In this document: positions 7,186-9,477 of the stretch, one piece after another
How positions within the stretch are numbered: position 1 is the stretch's first letter
How the letters are laid out: each line of letters starts with the position of its first letter
Source of the DNA: Wolbachia endosymbiont of Mansonella ozzardi
Lineage (GTDB): Bacteria > Pseudomonadota > Alphaproteobacteria > Rickettsiales > Anaplasmataceae
NCBI RefSeq assembly: GCF_020278625.1
Contig: NZ_JADAKK010000016.1
Coordinates: 1 to 9,477, forward strand
DNA length: 9,477 bases
Reading direction: 5' to 3'
The notes under the pieces: model-generated
What the model was told of the DNA's origin: nothing
Seen by the model: only the letters and a program-made list of their open reading frames with translations
The model's database searches: none
Made by a program: the position numbers and the translations under genes

Positions 7186-7397
7186 TAATTATTTTAATAT
7201 TTTAATAAATATTTAAATATCTTAATAAAATCTTTTTATTGTTAACTATGTTTATTATTTTATCATGGAAAATTTTTACTTCCGCAGAGTAAATAACAGA
7301 GTTACAATGTAGGTAACAGGTAAAAGATATCAACCTCTATGCTAAGTTTTAGTTAATATGCACGCTAGGGATATTAAATAAAGTTGTTTTTAAGGTG

Positions 7398-7426
7398 TTG
7401 CATTTTACTTTTGTTTCAGCTATAAG
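7398..7426 (+). promoter_or_regulatory. Candidate promoter of the large porin gene
   Basis: TTGCAT (7398-7403), a 17-bp spacer and TATAAG (7421-7426) would start transcription near 7433 and give a leader of about 74 bases before ATG 7507. The -10 is good and the -35 weak (3 of 6). A 14-bp palindrome lies just after the predicted start point. Confidence 0.35.
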
Positions 7427-7436
7427 GTTGCTTTAA

Positions 7437-7450
7437 GTTGAACTTTCAAC
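7437..7450. promoter_or_regulatory. Perfect 14-bp palindrome, possible operator
   Basis: GTTGAA (7437-7442), a CT centre and TTCAAC (7445-7450) form a perfect 6-bp dyad around 2 bases. It sits 57 bp before the porin start and just downstream of a candidate promoter, as expected for the site of a dimeric regulator. The loop is too short for a stable RNA hairpin, so a DNA-binding site is the likelier reading. The regulator is unknown. Confidence 0.3.
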
Positions 7451-7495
7451 ATTTTTGTACTGTTTACGTTTAAGATAATGATTTTGAAATTTTTT

Positions 7496-7500
7496 GGGGG
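7496..7500 (+). promoter_or_regulatory. G-rich ribosome binding site of the porin
   Basis: GGGGG ends 6 bases before ATG 7507, after a run of T. It supports this start together with the signal peptide that begins there. Confidence 0.5.
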
Positions 7501-7506
7501 CACTTC

Positions 7507-9477
7507 ATGAAACAATCTACCTACACTAGAACTGCTCTAGCTTCTTTATTGACTTTATGTTCTTTCGGCGGTTTTTCTGCTGACTTTTCCGATGAAAGTA
7601 TAAAAAAGCAAGAGAGCGCAGTAACTTCTGGAAAAATGGAAGTTATGAAAACATCAAACAAAAAACTAAAAGAGAAAATGGACAGGATATGTAATGCTGA
7701 TCCAAAAAAGGAAGCTGAAGAGCTTAAGAAAAAAGAGGAACTGAAGCTAGTTAGCAAGGAACAAACAAAACAGGCAAGGGATTCAAGAGCAAAGACTCTT
7801 AATGTTAAGAACTCTAATATAGAAGGTTCAAAAACTAAGAACTCTAAAACTCAGAAAGCTGAAATTGAGGTTAAAGCTGTTAACAAAAACATAGAGGAAA
7901 AAGGCAAAGCCAGTCCTGTTGCCTCAGTTGGCGGCGTTGATATTGTTGATGCCAACCGAGGAGCAAATGGTTTGAGAATTACTTTCGGTGGTATTGTTGA
8001 TGCCCAAGGTTATGGTAAAGCAGGGATAGGTAGCGAAGATTATAAAAGCTATAACATTAAAACAGGCAAGTCTGTTAATTATTATAATGCTTCTGAAGAA
8101 CAAATAAAAGGAGCGAATTCATTATTTCCTGGAGGGATAGGGAACATCGGTGATTATAGCGAAAACATGGGTATGATTGCAGATGCAATATTGCACTTAA
8201 GAGCTGAAAACAAAAACGAAGATTTGGGTCTTCTCTACGGCGCTGATGTGCAATTCCACATTCCGGTTACTGAAGGCAAAGCAGCTTCACAAGGTGTGAA
8301 TGCGGCAAGAGGAAGAAGTGCACATGTGTTTTTGAATTCAAAATATGGTGACTTAAAACTTGGCTATCAGTTTGGTCCTGAGGCTCTAATGAGAGTTGAT
8401 GCGACAAGAATTGCAACTGTTGATGGAGCTGCAGATAGTGACTGGTTTAGAAAAATGAACTTAGAAGGAAGCGCTGCAACGTTTCCATTTTATGTAACAC
8501 CACGTCTTTATACTGAAAGCTTCTCAAGTGAAAGCGAAAGGCTCTCTTTCCGCATGGCTGGAAAGTATAACAAAGGTGTTATGACTACACTACCGTTTAG
8601 AATCGCTTACTACTCACCAAGCCATATGGGTGCAAGGTTTGGCATTAGCTACTCACCTCGCTATGAGGGTAGTCTGTTTAGCGTTAGTGAAGGATCTAGC
8701 GCTATCGACTTTGATTCAGGCATTGAGAACGTTGCTGATGAATTCATAAAAGCTGGTAATCTTTCTTATTCAGGAAGAGAAGATTTAACAGATGCTATAA
8801 AAGCAGTAGTTGATCCTGCAGTAGCTAATGACACGGGTGCAACTGTTGCTGAAAAATGGACTGCAATTGATAAAGCTGCTACAGACTTATTTAACAACAT
8901 AAAACAACCTGATGCTGGTAGTGTTACTACTGAAATAGCTAAGAACAAGACTGTTAGAGGAATGGTGTCAGGGCTTACCATTGACCCTACAGATGTGGGT
9001 ACAATTAGTGCATTAGCAGCTACTGATAGAAAGTATGCTAATAAAGATACTTTTAGACTTGCTTTAGTAAATAAAATTGGTGATGACTATTTCAAAAACC
9101 CTGATACAGGAAAAGAAGACCTTAAGGGAGCAAGAGCAGCAGTAAATGCTGTAATAAAAGAAGCGGTGGAAGGTTTAATATCAGACTCAAATAAGGACAG
9201 GATAAATACTAAGAAAAGACAAGACATAAAAAACAGAGTAAAAGAAATATATGGTAATGCTATTTTACTTGATGCCATAAAAAATGGTCCTCATGGTAAC
9301 TCAGCTATCAGGCACGTTGGTCCAGATTATGAGCATATAATAAGCGCTGGTGCATCATATGAATATGACTTTAGTCAGCATAATATAAAAGTCAAAACTT
9401 CTGCGGTTGGTGAATATGGTCACGCAAAAAAAACGGATAGCGCCAAGTATGCTTATAAGGAATTTGTAGAATATAAT
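7507..9477 (+). CDS. Large outer-membrane porin, 3' end outside window
   Basis: The frame is open for 657 codons from ATG 7507 to the last base, with no stop, so the C-terminus is missing. A signal peptide (basic start MKQSTYTR, hydrophobic ALASLLTLCSFGG, cleavage after FSA at residue 25) sends it through Sec. Residues about 30-135 are highly charged and Lys/Glu rich (for example PKKEAEELKKKEE). They probably form a periplasmic helix or coiled coil like the stalk of some trimeric porins. Barrel strands start near 143 with alternating patterns: LRITFGGIVDAQGYG, LGLLYGADVQFHIPV, AHVFLNSKYGDLKLGYQFGP, FRIAYYSPSHMGARFGISYSP. Residues about 395-605 are instead helical and polar, and the barrel resumes at HIISAGASYEYDF. 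The layout fits a Wolbachia porin of the general diffusion type that passes small solutes through the outer membrane. The family call is by pattern only. Confidence 0.8.
   Translation, partial: MKQSTYTRTALASLLTLCSFGGFSADFSDESIKKQESAVTSGKMEVMKTSNKKLKEKMDRICNADPKKEAEELKKKEELKLVSKEQTKQARDSRAKTLNVKNSNIEGSKTKNSKTQKAEIEVKAVNKNIEEKGKASPVASVGGVDIVDANRGANGLRITFGGIVDAQGYGKAGIGSEDYKSYNIKTGKSVNYYNASEEQIKGANSLFPGGIGNIGDYSENMGMIADAILHLRAENKNEDLGLLYGADVQFHIPVTEGKAASQGVNAARGRSAHVFLNSKYGDLKLGYQFGPEALMRVDATRIATVDGAADSDWFRKMNLEGSAATFPFYVTPRLYTESFSSESERLSFRMAGKYNKGVMTTLPFRIAYYSPSHMGARFGISYSPRYEGSLFSVSEGSSAIDFDSGIENVADEFIKAGNLSYSGREDLTDAIKAVVDPAVANDTGATVAEKWTAIDKAATDLFNNIKQPDAGSVTTEIAKNKTVRGMVSGLTIDPTDVGTISALAATDRKYANKDTFRLALVNKIGDDYFKNPDTGKEDLKGARAAVNAVIKEAVEGLISDSNKDRINTKKRQDIKNRVKEIYGNAILLDAIKNGPHGNSAIRHVGPDYEHIISAGASYEYDFSQHNIKVKTSAVGEYGHAKKTDSAKYAYKEFVEYN

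Larger units (their letters stand above)
7124..7506. other. AT-rich divergent intergenic region
   Basis: This stretch of about 380 bp separates the divergently oriented lipase pseudogene and porin gene. The half next to the lipase (about 7140-7260) is almost pure A/T with repeated TTAATAA-type words. The half next to the porin holds a candidate promoter and a 14-bp palindrome, listed separately. I see no reading frame, RNA gene or inverted terminal repeat in it. Confidence 0.6.

Noticed and set aside
7521..9278. Minus-strand frames at 7521-7757, 8766-8981 and 9087-9278
   Set aside because: They are shadows of the long plus-strand porin frame, which has a signal peptide, a ribosome site and 657 open codons.
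1..9477. tRNA, rRNA, CRISPR array, complete insertion sequence, toxin-antitoxin or phage module
   Set aside because: I scanned both strands by eye and found no cloverleaf, spaced repeats, transposase motifs or paired small genes that would support any of these.

Overview
The window looks like a piece of a Wolbachia (Rickettsiales, Anaplasmataceae) chromosome. The evidence is low GC content, sparse Shine-Dalgarno sites, and a housekeeping gene (tsaB) lying beside decayed genes. There is also a long surface porin with a Wolbachia-like N-terminus and short hairpin repeats of the 'ATCCCAG...CTGGGAT' type common in that genus. The genus is inferred from recalled family resemblance, because no database search was possible.

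Layout. Positions 1-106 hold a degraded hairpin and tandem repeat. Positions 107-840 (minus) hold a broken class II aldolase/adducin-type gene. A P-loop kinase-like gene (1054-1704, plus) has its own candidate promoter and meets tsaB (1705-2322, minus) tail to tail with no spacer. tsaB overlaps by one base the stop of a sodium/dicarboxylate-type symporter gene (2322-3452, minus), so those two form a coupled pair. Next come a wrecked porin gene (3541-4711, minus) and an intact gene for a PAS plus degenerate GGDEF-like protein (4786-5592, minus). A roughly 400-bp stretch with no gene I can support, holding one hairpin repeat, follows. A class 3 lipase pseudogene (5994-7123, minus) still has a good promoter and Shine-Dalgarno site. 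An AT-rich divergent intergenic region leads into a large outer-membrane porin gene (7507 to the window end, plus), open for 657 codons and cut by the window edge.

How it fits together. Three of the eight protein loci are clearly broken by several frameshifts or stops each, while their neighbours are clean. This points to genuine ongoing gene loss rather than poor sequence. The surviving genes cover tRNA t6A modification (TsaB), uptake of a dicarboxylate or amino acid across the inner membrane (symporter), outer-membrane permeability (porin), and two proteins of uncertain role (P-loop kinase-like, PAS/GGDEF-like). I see no rRNA, tRNA, CRISPR array, complete insertion sequence or phage module. 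The most unusual element is the large porin: it has a long lysine-rich segment before the barrel and a predicted helical insert of about 200 residues between barrel strands.
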